11,765 nt of DNA from Mollicutes bacterium (GTDB lineage: Bacteria > Bacillota_I > Bacilli_A > Izemoplasmatales > Izemoplasmataceae): positions 1 to 11,765 of the forward strand of contig PWKX01000191.1 in NCBI GenBank assembly GCA_003559585.1, written 5' to 3'. Numbering within the stretch: the stretch's first letter is position 1; every line of letters begins with the position of its first letter. Shown here in pieces: positions 1 through 8,265 of the stretch. The notes under the pieces are model-generated. The model was not told where the DNA came from and ran no database searches. It worked only from the letters and a program-made list of their open reading frames with translations. The translations under genes and the position numbers were made by a program.

Positions 1-373
1 ACCCCTGCGGCGTCTCCTCGATATTCACCTCGGTGTCGCTTTTGATTTCCCCGCTACTGTCGAGTTCATCGTGAACAACGGCAAAGGATGAATTATTCCG
101 TTGGAAATCGCCATCCGGATCGATCCAGATTTTTACCACCGAAGGACCGATGACAGATAACTTAACGTTATATCCATTGTCCGTATCGAATACGACACCC
201 CTGCCGTCAACTTCAAAGCCGGTGATGTTCCCTGGTGTTTCCGGGGTTCCGGAGTTTACTGAATTTTCGTTTGAATAAGGGCCAGGAGCATCCAAAAAAT
301 CAGATGCAAGAGTTCCGGCAGGCAGGATTGCCAATCCGACCCAGCACAAAAGGGGTACTATTAAATTATGCAT
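1..373 (-). CDS. Probable GH31 alpha-glucosidase, N-terminal part only (runs off the left edge)
   Basis: The visible 124 codons begin MHNLIVPLLCWVGLAILPAG, a signal peptide with likely cleavage near TLA-SD, and no lipobox, so the product is exported, probably to the periplasm. Residues about 48-105 (ITGFEVDGRGVVFDTDNG, then VVKIWIDPDGDFQRNNSSF) resemble the beta-sandwich that precedes the catalytic barrel in GH31 alpha-glucosidases (GH31_N/DUF4968 type). The catalytic domain lies outside the window, so the family call is inference from the N-terminal domain and context. The start is the ATG at 373; its upstream bases show no clear Shine-Dalgarno. Only 18 bases separate it from the SusD stop, so it is probably the next gene of the fecR-susC-susD operon. 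A GH31 exo-acting alpha-glucosidase would release glucose from imported oligosaccharides and fits an alpha-glucan PUL. Another glycosidase family with a similar N-terminal domain is possible. Confidence 0.65.
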   Translation of the reverse strand, partial: MHNLIVPLLCWVGLAILPAGTLASDFLDAPGPYSNENSVNSGTPETPGNITGFEVDGRGVVFDTDNGYNVKLSVIGPSVVKIWIDPDGDFQRNNSSFAVVHDELDSSGEIKSDTEVNIEETPQG

Positions 374-391
374 GATAATTGCCAAAGCTGT

Positions 392-1861
392 TTAATATCC
401 CGGATTTTGTTCCATATTGCGGTTTAAATCCATCTCGGTCCGCGGTATGGGAAGAAGGATATGTTTGGTCCGGTCGAAGTTGTCTTTCCCCCGATCGTGA
501 AAGTATGTTTCGGCATAATCCGGTCCGGCACGCATCAGATCAAACCACCATTGCCCCTCAAATGCAAACTCCATACGTCGTTCATGCAGAATGCGCGCCC
601 GCATTTGCTCCTGCGTCAATCCGGAGAGTCCGCCCAGTCCCGCACGGGACCGAACCTCATTAATAAATGGTTCCGCTTCAGCAGGCCGGCCCTGCTCATT
701 GATTGCCTCCGCCATCGTCAGCAGAACATCGGCATAGCGGATCACCGGGAAATTTAGATCGCTGTCCATTCCGGTAACCGATCGACTACCGCGAACCCAT
801 TTTTTGATATTAAATCCGGTCGATGAGTAAAAGGAGGCGTATGTAAAGTCCTCCCACTGATCCCCGTTCTGCCAGATGGTATGAGTTTTCCGCTGATCAC
901 CATCCTCGTATGCATCCACAAACTCCTTGGTCACATGACCCCAGCCGAATCCGCCCCAGGGGCTCAGCCCGCTTCCCCTCGGGTTGGTAAATTCTGTCCC
1001 CCAGAATCCCTGATGCCGTTTTTCGAACTGGTTAAAGGCACTTCCCGAGCTGTACTGTACTTCAAAAAGCGACTCCAAACCATTGGTAACATTCGGATCA
1101 AAGTTTCGGGTATAATCGGCATGGAGATCATAAATATCTAGATCGATCACCTGTTGTGCATGGTCTTCCGCCAATTCATATTCACCCATAGTCAGATAGA
1201 CTTTTGCAAGCAGTCCCAGCGCGGCCCCTTTGGTAGCCCGTCCGGTTTCATGATGTCGTTCATTGTTGTATGCTTCCGGAAGTACATCCGCAGCAGCAAC
1301 CAGGTCAGAGATAATCTGATCATAGGTAGCATCGACACCGGCACGCGATACCATCAATTCATCGGATGTCGGATCCAATATGATCGGCAGACCGCCAAAC
1401 AGTCTCACCCCGTTGAAATAGTAAAGCGCCCGTAAAAATCTGGCTTCGGCGACAACCCGGTTCTTCAGCCCGGTTTCAATTTCATCCATACGCCGGACAT
1501 GATGGATCACAAAATTGCTGTTGGCAACACCCGGCCAGATACCCCGCCAGATGTCATCCACGCCCGGATTGTCAGGCTGAACGATAAATTCGGAAAGCTG
1601 CTTGGTTTCCAGTCCGTCATCTCCGCCACCGGCCCCGACTTCGGCATTGCCGGCAACCATATCGAGCGACCAAAGCCGGAGATTGTATAAATTGGGCCAC
1701 TGAAGCGGCTGGTACGCACCGTTCAGTGCCGCCATCGCATCATCCGTTGTCTCAAAGAAGTTTTCACTGTTGATGGAATTGGATGGAGCGGTATTCAGGA
1801 TCCCGTCATCACATCCCGACATCAGCAGCAATAAAAGTAAGTATAAAGTTTTGCGCATCAT
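392..1861 (-). CDS. susD: SusD/RagB family surface glycan-binding lipoprotein
   Basis: SusD proteins form the lid over the SusC channel on the cell surface and bind the oligosaccharide to be imported. The 489-residue product is full length for the family. It starts with a lipoprotein signal and the lipobox LMSGC (Cys17), followed by Asp-Asp at +2/+3, an acidic patch that in Bacteroidota acts as a surface-export signal. The N-terminal SusD domain shows NTAPSNSINSENFF and DAMAALNGAYQPL (residues 23-53). The C-terminal RagB/SusD domain shows YADVLLTMAEA (from 376), EVRSRAGL (402-409), HERRMEFAFEGQWWFDLMR (426-444) and the typical ending LLPIPRTEMDLNRNMEQNPGY. Two adjacent ATGs (1861 and 1858) follow a GGGG at 1867-1870; either could be used. 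It lies 11 bases after susC and surely shares its transcript. The family is certain; the ligand is inferred from neighbours. Confidence 0.97.
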   Translation of the reverse strand: MMRKTLYLLLLLLMSGCDDGILNTAPSNSINSENFFETTDDAMAALNGAYQPLQWPNLYNLRLWSLDMVAGNAEVGAGGGDDGLETKQLSEFIVQPDNPGVDDIWRGIWPGVANSNFVIHHVRRMDEIETGLKNRVVAEARFLRALYYFNGVRLFGGLPIILDPTSDELMVSRAGVDATYDQIISDLVAAADVLPEAYNNERHHETGRATKGAALGLLAKVYLTMGEYELAEDHAQQVIDLDIYDLHADYTRNFDPNVTNGLESLFEVQYSSGSAFNQFEKRHQGFWGTEFTNPRGSGLSPWGGFGWGHVTKEFVDAYEDGDQRKTHTIWQNGDQWEDFTYASFYSSTGFNIKKWVRGSRSVTGMDSDLNFPVIRYADVLLTMAEAINEQGRPAEAEPFINEVRSRAGLGGLSGLTQEQMRARILHERRMEFAFEGQWWFDLMRAGPDYAETYFHDRGKDNFDRTKHILLPIPRTEMDLNRNMEQNPGY

Positions 1862-1872
1862 GATTTCCCCGA

Positions 1873-4800
1873 TTAAAATCCGATATTAATTCCCGTAGTG
1901 ATGATCCGGCTTTGCGGATACACACTGTTGTCCATCCCGGAAAGTCCCACTTCCGGATCAAAACCTGTGTAATTGGTGAGGGTGTAGAGATTCTGCACCG
2001 AACCGTAGATCCGGAGCTGGCGGAATCCGATCCTGTCCAGCATAGAGACCGGCAGCGAATAGCCCAACGTGATGTTTTTGATTCTGAGGTACGATCCATC
2101 CTCGATATACCTGTCGGATACTCTGGAATTGTCGTTGGGATCGTTGGTGGTCGCCCGTGGAATGGTGTTGCTTGTCCCCTCTCCGCTCCACCTATCGAGC
2201 GTGGTCGCCCACTGGTTGCGTGCAACCGCCATCTGTTCTCCGCGCATCCGGTTGACATTATAAATGTCATTACCATATGTCCCCTGGACAAAGACACTCA
2301 GATCGAAATTCCGGTAATAGAAGTCGTTGGTCCAGCCGAAAAAGAAATCGGGATTGGGATTGCCGATGAACGTCCGGTCATCATCATTGATCACCCCATC
2401 ACCATTGAGATCTTTGAAGCGGATATCTCCCGGGGCTGTACTTGTCGCGGGATTGGTCCCGGATGATTGTACGGCATGTTCATCCACTTCATCCTCATTC
2501 TGAAAGATGCCATCGGTGACAAATCCATAAAAAGCACCGATCGGCTGCCCTACCTCCAGCCGGGTTGCAAACCGGCCGAAAGCGACTTCCCCACCGGGAA
2601 TCGGATCATCTCCGTCGATTCCGCTGAGCCGCTGGATTTCATTGTCGTTAAACGAGATATTGAAGTTGGAAGTCCACTGCATCCCTCCCAGATCATTGAT
2701 TGTGTTCACAGAAAATTCGTATCCCTTGTTTCGGATGGCCCCCACATTGAGCATCGGATGACCGAAATCATAAAATCCGGATGTGATGGGGATCGGAGAT
2801 GTCAGCAGCATGTCTTCGGTATCCCGGATGTAGTACTCTGCCGTGAAATCCAGCCTGCCGTTGAAGAGGATCACATCAACGCCAATATTGGACTGAATGA
2901 CCTGCTCCCATCTCAGACTCTGATTCGGATAGTTTTCAGGCACCACAGCCGGAACGGTTTCATTCCCGAAGGTATACCGGAATGTCGGATTTAACAGCGC
3001 TACATAACCAAAGGCCGGAATAGCTTCCTGATTTCCCGTCACACCGTAACCAGCCCGGATCTTCAGATCATCGAGAAATGTCCAGTTTGGCATAAACGGC
3101 TCATTGGATATACGCCAGGCGGCCGATGCCGACGGAAAAAATCCGTATCGATAATTTTCTCCAAACCGGGACGATCCATCGTACCGTGCCGTGGCTGTGA
3201 GCAGATAGCGGCTCTGATAATCGTAGTTGATCCGCCCCATATATGACAACAGTCCGTGCTCGGTGGTGGACCCGAAAACACTTTGATTGCTCTGAATGTT
3301 ATCCAGCTGATTGGCAATATCGCTGACAAACTCCTGGCCGGTTGCCCCGATAAACTTGTTGGAGGAGCTCTGGGCGCTGATTCCAGTCAGCAGCGTAATC
3401 CGGTGCATATCGAGGTTGAGGTCGTAGGTCAGTGTGTTATCCCAAAGCCAGTCCACCCGCTCAAATGACCCTTCAAAGAGATGTGATTCCGGATTCTGTT
3501 TCACTCCCCACTCATACTGCTGCGACCAGTTTCGTGATCGTTCAAAAGCCAGATCAAGTCCGAACTCCGACCGGAACCTAAGCCCCTCTACAGGCTCCAT
3601 TACGGCAAAAAAGTTATTCAGTACCCGGTGTTTGTCTTCGGAATGGTCATTGATAGTAGCGAGTCCGACCGGGTTGTCCTCGTCCCCGGCGAATGCAGCG
3701 ATGCCTTCGGGGCCGGAAAACTCGCCATTCCGGTAAATCGGTTGCGTAGGCAGATTATTCATAGCCATGCCCACCAGGTGACCGCCCCCTTCGTTCTGAA
3801 ATTGCGAAAGGCTGTAAGTGAGACTGTTACCGACATCCAGCCAGGGAGTCACATCAGAATCCAGGTTCAGCCGGAACGATTTACGCTCGAATCCGGAGCT
3901 GATAATCACACCGTCCTGCCGGGTGAGACCACCGCTCAGATTATAGCGAAGGCTTTCGGTCCCGCCCCGAATGGATGCCGAATAGTTCTGCATGGGTGCC
4001 GTCCGGAAGATGGCATCGATCCAGTCGGCGGAATCGGCAAGTACTGTGGGATCCGAAAATGCCGGATTGATCGATTCTCCGGCATTGGTACGTGCTTCGT
4101 TGTTCAAAGCGGCATACTGGGATGCGTTTAACAGTCGCGGCGGACTGGTCACTTCCTGCCAACCGGTATACATATTCAGATCCACTTCTATCCGGTCTTT
4201 ATGTCCTCTTTTGGTGGTGATGATCACCACTCCATTGGCCCCTCTGGATCCGTAAATCGCAGCCGCCGAGGCGTCTTTGAGGACATCTATCGACTCGATG
4301 TCATCCACATTGATGGCGCTGATCCCCCCGCTCACCGGAAATCCGTCGATGACATAGAGCGGATCACTCTGATTGACAGTGCCAATACCTCTGATTCTGA
4401 CGGCAACATAATCGCCCGGTTTTCCGGAGGATGGTGACGTCTGGACTCCGGCGAGACGGCCCTGCAGCGTCTGTTCCACACTAAGATACGGCTGGTCGCT
4501 GATCTGTTCACTCGAAACGCTTCCTATGGATCCTGTAAGATCACGGCGTTGCTGCGTACCGTATCCCACCACAACCACCTCATCTCCGAGAATTATCTGC
4601 TCCTGCAGGGTGACATCCAGCGTAGTTCGTCCATCTACCGGTACTTCTTTTGAAACAAAACCGAGATAGGTAAAGACCAGTATGTTATAATCGCTCGAAA
4701 ACCGGATCGTGAATTCACCGTTATTATCGGTTGTCGTACCGATATTGGTATCCTGAACCAGGATATTCACGCCGATGAGCGGCTCTCCGTTGATGTCAGT

Positions 4801-5286
4801 CACTACACCTGAAACCTCCTGCTGTTCCTGCAGCACCATCAGTCTCTCTCTGGATGCGAGATTCATCTCCATTGAAGCACTTCGCTGAATGGGTGGCACC
4901 GGCAGCGAATAATTAGAATTGAGACGAGATTTCCGGATGACAAAGTGACCGTCATGCAGTCTTTCGTAGGTCAGATCATATCGCCCCAGCAGCATATCAA
5001 GATAATCTTCCAGCTCTCCGGTACCATCAGGGAGATCCGGCTTGCCGTTGATCACCTTGTCTCTGAGCAGATCGTCATCAAAATTAAAAAACACAGTGAG
5101 ATGTTCTTCCAGCTCAAATAATATATCCTTGAAATAAATCTCACTGGTGTCCTTCCGGTGGACTGGTGAGGTGCCGGTTGTGGCCCCCTCCAAATCCGCG
5201 ACATCCTGGGCGTGGCTGACCAGTGGGATCACCGGTAGGAGGAGCAATATCCATCCGACCAGGATAAAACATGTAGACTTTTTCAT
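1873..5286 (-). CDS. susC: SusC/RagA family TonB-dependent glycan transporter with STN signalling domain
   Basis: Outer-membrane importer that pairs with SusD and uses TonB/ExbBD energy. From the ATG at 5286 it has 1137 residues. A signal peptide (MKKSTCFILVGWILLLLPV, cleavage near SHA-QD) is followed by a secretin/TonB N-terminal (STN) domain at about 47-119 (IYFKDILFELEEHLTVFFNF), a carboxypeptidase-regulatory-like beta-sandwich at about 158-230 (EVSGVVTDINGEPLIGVNI), a TonB box EVVVVGYG near 236-243, and the plug (VRIRGIG, PLYVIDGFPV, SIDVLKDASAAAIYGSRGAN). The barrel fills the rest and ends in the expected aromatic residue (INIGF). The STN domain marks a transducer type that signals to a FecR anti-sigma factor, and such a gene lies directly upstream. 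An in-frame ATG at 5310 gives 8 more residues and overlaps the FecR stop (ATGA); I prefer 5286 because the signal peptide is then canonical and GGAG lies 8 bases upstream. Confidence 0.97.
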   Translation of the reverse strand: MKKSTCFILVGWILLLLPVIPLVSHAQDVADLEGATTGTSPVHRKDTSEIYFKDILFELEEHLTVFFNFDDDLLRDKVINGKPDLPDGTGELEDYLDMLLGRYDLTYERLHDGHFVIRKSRLNSNYSLPVPPIQRSASMEMNLASRERLMVLQEQQEVSGVVTDINGEPLIGVNILVQDTNIGTTTDNNGEFTIRFSSDYNILVFTYLGFVSKEVPVDGRTTLDVTLQEQIILGDEVVVVGYGTQQRRDLTGSIGSVSSEQISDQPYLSVEQTLQGRLAGVQTSPSSGKPGDYVAVRIRGIGTVNQSDPLYVIDGFPVSGGISAINVDDIESIDVLKDASAAAIYGSRGANGVVIITTKRGHKDRIEVDLNMYTGWQEVTSPPRLLNASQYAALNNEARTNAGESINPAFSDPTVLADSADWIDAIFRTAPMQNYSASIRGGTESLRYNLSGGLTRQDGVIISSGFERKSFRLNLDSDVTPWLDVGNSLTYSLSQFQNEGGGHLVGMAMNNLPTQPIYRNGEFSGPEGIAAFAGDEDNPVGLATINDHSEDKHRVLNNFFAVMEPVEGLRFRSEFGLDLAFERSRNWSQQYEWGVKQNPESHLFEGSFERVDWLWDNTLTYDLNLDMHRITLLTGISAQSSSNKFIGATGQEFVSDIANQLDNIQSNQSVFGSTTEHGLLSYMGRINYDYQSRYLLTATARYDGSSRFGENYRYGFFPSASAAWRISNEPFMPNWTFLDDLKIRAGYGVTGNQEAIPAFGYVALLNPTFRYTFGNETVPAVVPENYPNQSLRWEQVIQSNIGVDVILFNGRLDFTAEYYIRDTEDMLLTSPIPITSGFYDFGHPMLNVGAIRNKGYEFSVNTINDLGGMQWTSNFNISFNDNEIQRLSGIDGDDPIPGGEVAFGRFATRLEVGQPIGAFYGFVTDGIFQNEDEVDEHAVQSSGTNPATSTAPGDIRFKDLNGDGVINDDDRTFIGNPNPDFFFGWTNDFYYRNFDLSVFVQGTYGNDIYNVNRMRGEQMAVARNQWATTLDRWSGEGTSNTIPRATTNDPNDNSRVSDRYIEDGSYLRIKNITLGYSLPVSMLDRIGFRQLRIYGSVQNLYTLTNYTGFDPEVGLSGMDNSVYPQSRIITTGINIGF

Positions 5287-5294
5287 AGAAATTT

Positions 5295-5325
5295 CTCCAA
5301 TCGATTTCATTGTTGCCTTTCCTCC
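5295..5325 (-). promoter_or_regulatory. Two ribosome-binding sites at the fecR/susC junction
   Basis: A perfect GGAGG (plus-strand positions 5321-5325, inside the last codons of fecR) lies 10 bases before the ATG at 5310, whose first bases form ATGA with the fecR stop. A second GGAG (5295-5298) lies 8 bases before the ATG at 5286. Both in-frame starts are therefore plausible, and translation of susC is probably coupled to fecR. Confidence 0.55.
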
Positions 5326-6452
5326 TCATGCTGAATGATGACCGTGCGATCACTTCGTTCGATTTTCAGATTAAAGGCTTTTGAAAGTGTTACCAGCAGG
5401 CGGTCGACATCGTGTGACGGGATGGTGCCGGTAAAGTATTGCTGTGAGATCTGTTCGTCTTTAAAAATCACATTCAGGCCATAATTATCGGTTAGCAGCT
5501 CTCCGATTTCATCCAGCGAAGTGCGCCGGAAAATCAGCAGATGGTCACGCCAGGCCGCAACTTCGCCGGTCTGGATTTTGCGCCGGTCCGGATCTCCGGA
5601 GAGATTGTTGTAGACGACCTGATCGCCCGGGTTCATCTCCACTTCGGTCCGGGACACACGGTTTTCCAGCTTCACCCGCCCCGACGCCAGCTCAAAATTC
5701 GCTTTGTTGTTTCGTGTATACGCATTAAATGCGGTACCCAGAACATGAACATTAACTTCTCCTGCCCGAACCACAAAAGGTTGTTTGCTTTCCGTTTGAA
5801 CCACATCAAAGTAGGCCTCGCCATCCAACCAGACTTCCCGTATCGAGGCACCGTTCCAGCCGGAACTCACCCGCAACTCGGTATTGGCATTGAGCACTAC
5901 CGAAGTCCCATCCTCCAGTAAAAATTCACTAATCTGCCCATAGTCGGTGCGGAAAGTCACCGTGTTATCCAACCAGGGAAGTCCATATTGCAATACTCCG
6001 AGTCCCAATGTGAGCACCAGCATCGCTGCAGCCGCGAGTTTCATCGCAACACGGTGACGAAGGGGCACGGACCGAATATTCTGTAACAGTCCGCGATGGC
6101 GTCCGGAATCCACATTGTGCTCATCCCTACCGGAACCGGATGCATCCCGTTGTACTTTTTTGAAACGATCTGCATGCATATAGCGGATGGAGACCGGTTT
6201 CTGGCCGGATCCGCCGGCTTTCCGGTCGATCTGTTCCCAGAGCCTGCTTTTCTCTCCGGAAGAGAGGGTGTATTCCCTGAACCGGATATTGCGCACCAAT
6301 TCTCTTGCTTCCTGAACAACTGAAAGCTGATCGGGGTGCCCGGCAACCCAGCGGCTCCAATATTCAGCGGCTTCGGAATCATCGGACAAGACCCAGTCCC
6401 TGAAACTTTTATCCTGGGCAAGATCCTCAACGGTGTATTTTCTCTTTTTCAT
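5307..6452 (-). CDS. FecR family anti-sigma factor with C-terminal DUF4974 domain
   Basis: Inner-membrane regulator that holds the ECF sigma factor inactive until the SusC transducer signals from the outer membrane. From the ATG at 6452 it has 381 residues. The cytoplasmic N-terminal part (1-136) begins MKKRKYTVEDLAQDKSFRDW, with WSRWVAGHP near 32-40, as in Bacteroidota FecR proteins. One membrane helix lies at about 137-156 (MKLAAAAMLVLTLGLGVLQY). The periplasmic FecR domain follows at about 168-270 (LEDGTSVVLNANTELRV, EVWLDGEAYFDV, PFVVRAGEVNVHVLGTAFNAY). The C-terminal DUF4974/STN-like domain is at about 311-374 (TSLDEIGELLTDNYGLNVIF, YFTGTIPSHDVDRLLVTL). A longer reading frame starts at a TTG (6527) but adds no recognisable sequence; neither start has a strong Shine-Dalgarno. 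It overlaps or nearly touches susC, so it heads the fecR-susC-susD-GH31 operon. The soluble linker before the membrane helix (about 80-130) is rather long and polar. Confidence 0.95.
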   Translation of the reverse strand: MKKRKYTVEDLAQDKSFRDWVLSDDSEAAEYWSRWVAGHPDQLSVVQEARELVRNIRFREYTLSSGEKSRLWEQIDRKAGGSGQKPVSIRYMHADRFKKVQRDASGSGRDEHNVDSGRHRGLLQNIRSVPLRHRVAMKLAAAAMLVLTLGLGVLQYGLPWLDNTVTFRTDYGQISEFLLEDGTSVVLNANTELRVSSGWNGASIREVWLDGEAYFDVVQTESKQPFVVRAGEVNVHVLGTAFNAYTRNNKANFELASGRVKLENRVSRTEVEMNPGDQVVYNNLSGDPDRRKIQTGEVAAWRDHLLIFRRTSLDEIGELLTDNYGLNVIFKDEQISQQYFTGTIPSHDVDRLLVTLSKAFNLKIERSDRTVIIQHEEERQQ

Positions 6453-6577
6453 CTGCGTGTATGTTCTAAATTGCTGGGTTTCAGAAGAGCACCCACGGGC
6501 ATCGGTACAAAAAGTGATATGCATCAATGACCATGAGTGCCTCAGCTGATGTAGATATTGTGTGATTCCGTTTGTTG

Positions 6578-6611
6578 AACCGGGAAATGATCGAATAAAT
6601 CGATGCCGGTT
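6578..6611. repeat. Imperfect inverted repeat after the SusE/F-like gene
   Basis: AACCGG (6578-6583) pairs with CCGGTT (6606-6611), and inside it ATCGA (6590-6594) pairs with TCGAT (6600-6604). The arms are separated by 6 unpaired bases on one side and 1 on the other. It touches the stop codon of the SusE/F-like gene and could be a weak attenuator or an mRNA-stabilising hairpin before fecR. No U-tract follows it on the minus strand, so it is not a convincing terminator. Confidence 0.3.
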
Positions 6612-8113
6612 TATTTCACCAGCATCATTTTGTGTGTCTGCGAAAAGTTGCCGGCCTGCATGCGATAGATATACAAACCGCTGGCCAGGTTCGCAGCGTC
6701 AAATACTACGGTGTGTGTCCCGCTTTCATGAACTCCGTTAACCAGTGTTGCCACCTGCCGGCCGGTGATGTCATACACCCGGATGGTTACATCCGACCGC
6801 TCGGAAACCTGATACCGGATACTGGTGGCAGGGTTGAAGGGATTCGGGTAGTTTTTTTCCAGTCGGAAGACCGAAGGCAAATCGGTATCGGTGTCGTCGG
6901 CAGCAGTGGAAACATTTTCACCTGAGAACACGATGGTCTCGAGTTCCGTGTCCACTGTGATATCGAACTGACCGGCAAGCTCCTCTGTAACTACCCATTT
7001 GGGATCGTCATGCGGACCGCACCCTTCCAGCACCTGATAATCATCCTGTGAAAAAGCCTGTCCATTTTCAATTGGGTGAATCCAGTCGCCACCGCAAAAA
7101 TCGTTTTCGGCATACCCTTTGATTTTAAACTCTCCGGCAACCAAATCACCGGACCAGGTAAAGAGGAACGGGTTATCCGGGTCCCGCTGCATCGGAGTCT
7201 GTTCGTCAAGACTCCAGCCACCCGGAGTAGCATCTCCGACCAGATACAACTCATCAAATGGAGGTGCATCTGCATCGATTTCAGCGATGGTAATGGTCTC
7301 TTCCATGAGGTCTACCGTGATCCGGTAGTCACCCACATCGTCCGTGGTGATTTCCCAGGTGTAGTCTTCCCCATCAGCCGGACATCCGGATGTTATGATA
7401 AAGTCGGCGTCACTCAACGGCGGATGCATGGAGGGTGGGCGGATCCAGTCACCATCACACCAGTCGCCGGTGAACGTGGAAATCTTGAATTCACCAAAGG
7501 AGAAGAATCCTTCGTAAGAGAAAATCCATGGATACGTGCTGCTCTGTTCCATCGGTGTGGGATCCTCAATACTCCAGCCTGTTGCAAGCGCATTCCCGAC
7601 AAGAAAAAGTTCGTCGTAATCCACTTCCTGCGGTCCCAGATATTCAAATGAAACCGTCTCCTCCTGCAGATTCACTGTGACCACATATTCACTGATCTCA
7701 TCACGGTCGATCAGCCATTTAAAGTCTTCTTCTTCCGGTGCACACCCTTCGTAAACAGTGTATCCGGTCTGATCCACATCCTGCAGTTCCGGGTGCTGGG
7801 ATGGCGCCAACAGCCAGTCTCCATCGCACCAGTCGCCGGTAAATGTGGAAATCTTCAATTCGCCGGGATTCAGCATGCCTTCGTAGACAAAGATCCACGG
7901 GTTTTCTGCACTCTGTTGCATTGGGGTCGGATCTGATATACTCCAGCCGTTGGGTGGCGCATCGCCGACCAAAAACAAGCTGTCATAGGGCGCCTCCTCT
8001 GCCTGCACATTTTGTGCGGTGCCAAGAATTCCCGCAAAAATCAGAACAGCGGCGAATGCGCCCGGGAATCCGGATTTTATTACATTTGTGACGTTGTTGT
8101 ATCGATTCTTCAT
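6611..8113 (-). CDS. SusE/SusF-like starch-binding protein, three tandem binding domains plus T9SS type A sorting domain
   Basis: Predicted cell-surface or secreted glucan-binding protein of 500 residues; no catalytic domain is seen. The ATG at 8113 is chosen because GGAG (8121-8124) lies 7 bases upstream and the product then begins with a signal peptide (MKNRYNNVTNVIKSGFPGAF, cleavage near VQA-EE). An upstream ATG (8155) would add 14 residues without a good ribosome site. Three similar domains follow at about 43-159, 166-279 and 286-397, each opening (Y/F)D.L(F/Y)LVG(D/N)A..GWS. They share the motifs P(W/F).F.(Y/W).G and GE(L/F)KI, and C(D/G)GDW followed by a second Cys about 25-28 residues later. 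This matches the SusF/SusE C-terminal domain family, whose aromatic and Lys residues bind starch. The C-terminus (about 414-500: FRLEKNYPNPFNPATSIRYQ, YDITGRQVATLV, GLYIYRMQ, K at the end) is a T9SS type A sorting domain. There is no lipobox, unlike SusE and SusF of Bacteroides. It sits between the sigma and anti-sigma genes. Confidence 0.9.
   Translation of the reverse strand: MKNRYNNVTNVIKSGFPGAFAAVLIFAGILGTAQNVQAEEAPYDSLFLVGDAPPNGWSISDPTPMQQSAENPWIFVYEGMLNPGELKISTFTGDWCDGDWLLAPSQHPELQDVDQTGYTVYEGCAPEEEDFKWLIDRDEISEYVVTVNLQEETVSFEYLGPQEVDYDELFLVGNALATGWSIEDPTPMEQSSTYPWIFSYEGFFSFGEFKISTFTGDWCDGDWIRPPSMHPPLSDADFIITSGCPADGEDYTWEITTDDVGDYRITVDLMEETITIAEIDADAPPFDELYLVGDATPGGWSLDEQTPMQRDPDNPFLFTWSGDLVAGEFKIKGYAENDFCGGDWIHPIENGQAFSQDDYQVLEGCGPHDDPKWVVTEELAGQFDITVDTELETIVFSGENVSTAADDTDTDLPSVFRLEKNYPNPFNPATSIRYQVSERSDVTIRVYDITGRQVATLVNGVHESGTHTVVFDAANLASGLYIYRMQAGNFSQTHKMMLVK
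6923..7987 (-). repeat. Three tandem coding repeats of a starch-binding domain (about 120 codons each)
   Basis: The units lie at about 7987-7637, 7618-7277 and 7258-6923, with periods of 123 and 120 codons. Units 1 and 2 share 14 consecutive residues (KISTFTGDWCDGDW). Their DNA is still 44/50 identical over 7815-7864 versus 7446-7495, exactly 369 bases apart. Unit 3 is more diverged (CGGDW in place of CDGDW). The pattern suggests an older triplication with a later duplication of units 1 and 2, or gene conversion between them. Confidence 0.85.
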
Positions 8114-8265
8114 AGGTTTACTCCATTGTAAGTCATGAACTGGCCATCCAGACATCAGATGGATTCCGAAATGGTTTCGAATAGCATTTTGCAGATTCGG
8201 TTATGGTTAATATGGTGATGGATTTGCCGTCAGATACATCACCTTACCGGCATCCGTCACAGGAG

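Noticed and set aside
1809..2297. 162-codon minus-strand frame spanning the susC/susD junction
   Set aside because: It overlaps the end of susC and the start of susD in another frame. Both of those genes are complete and recognisable.
1912..2466. 184-codon plus-strand frame (and neighbours to 2994) opposite susC
   Set aside because: It is antisense to the SusC barrel, shows no domain and is one of several such shadows along susC.
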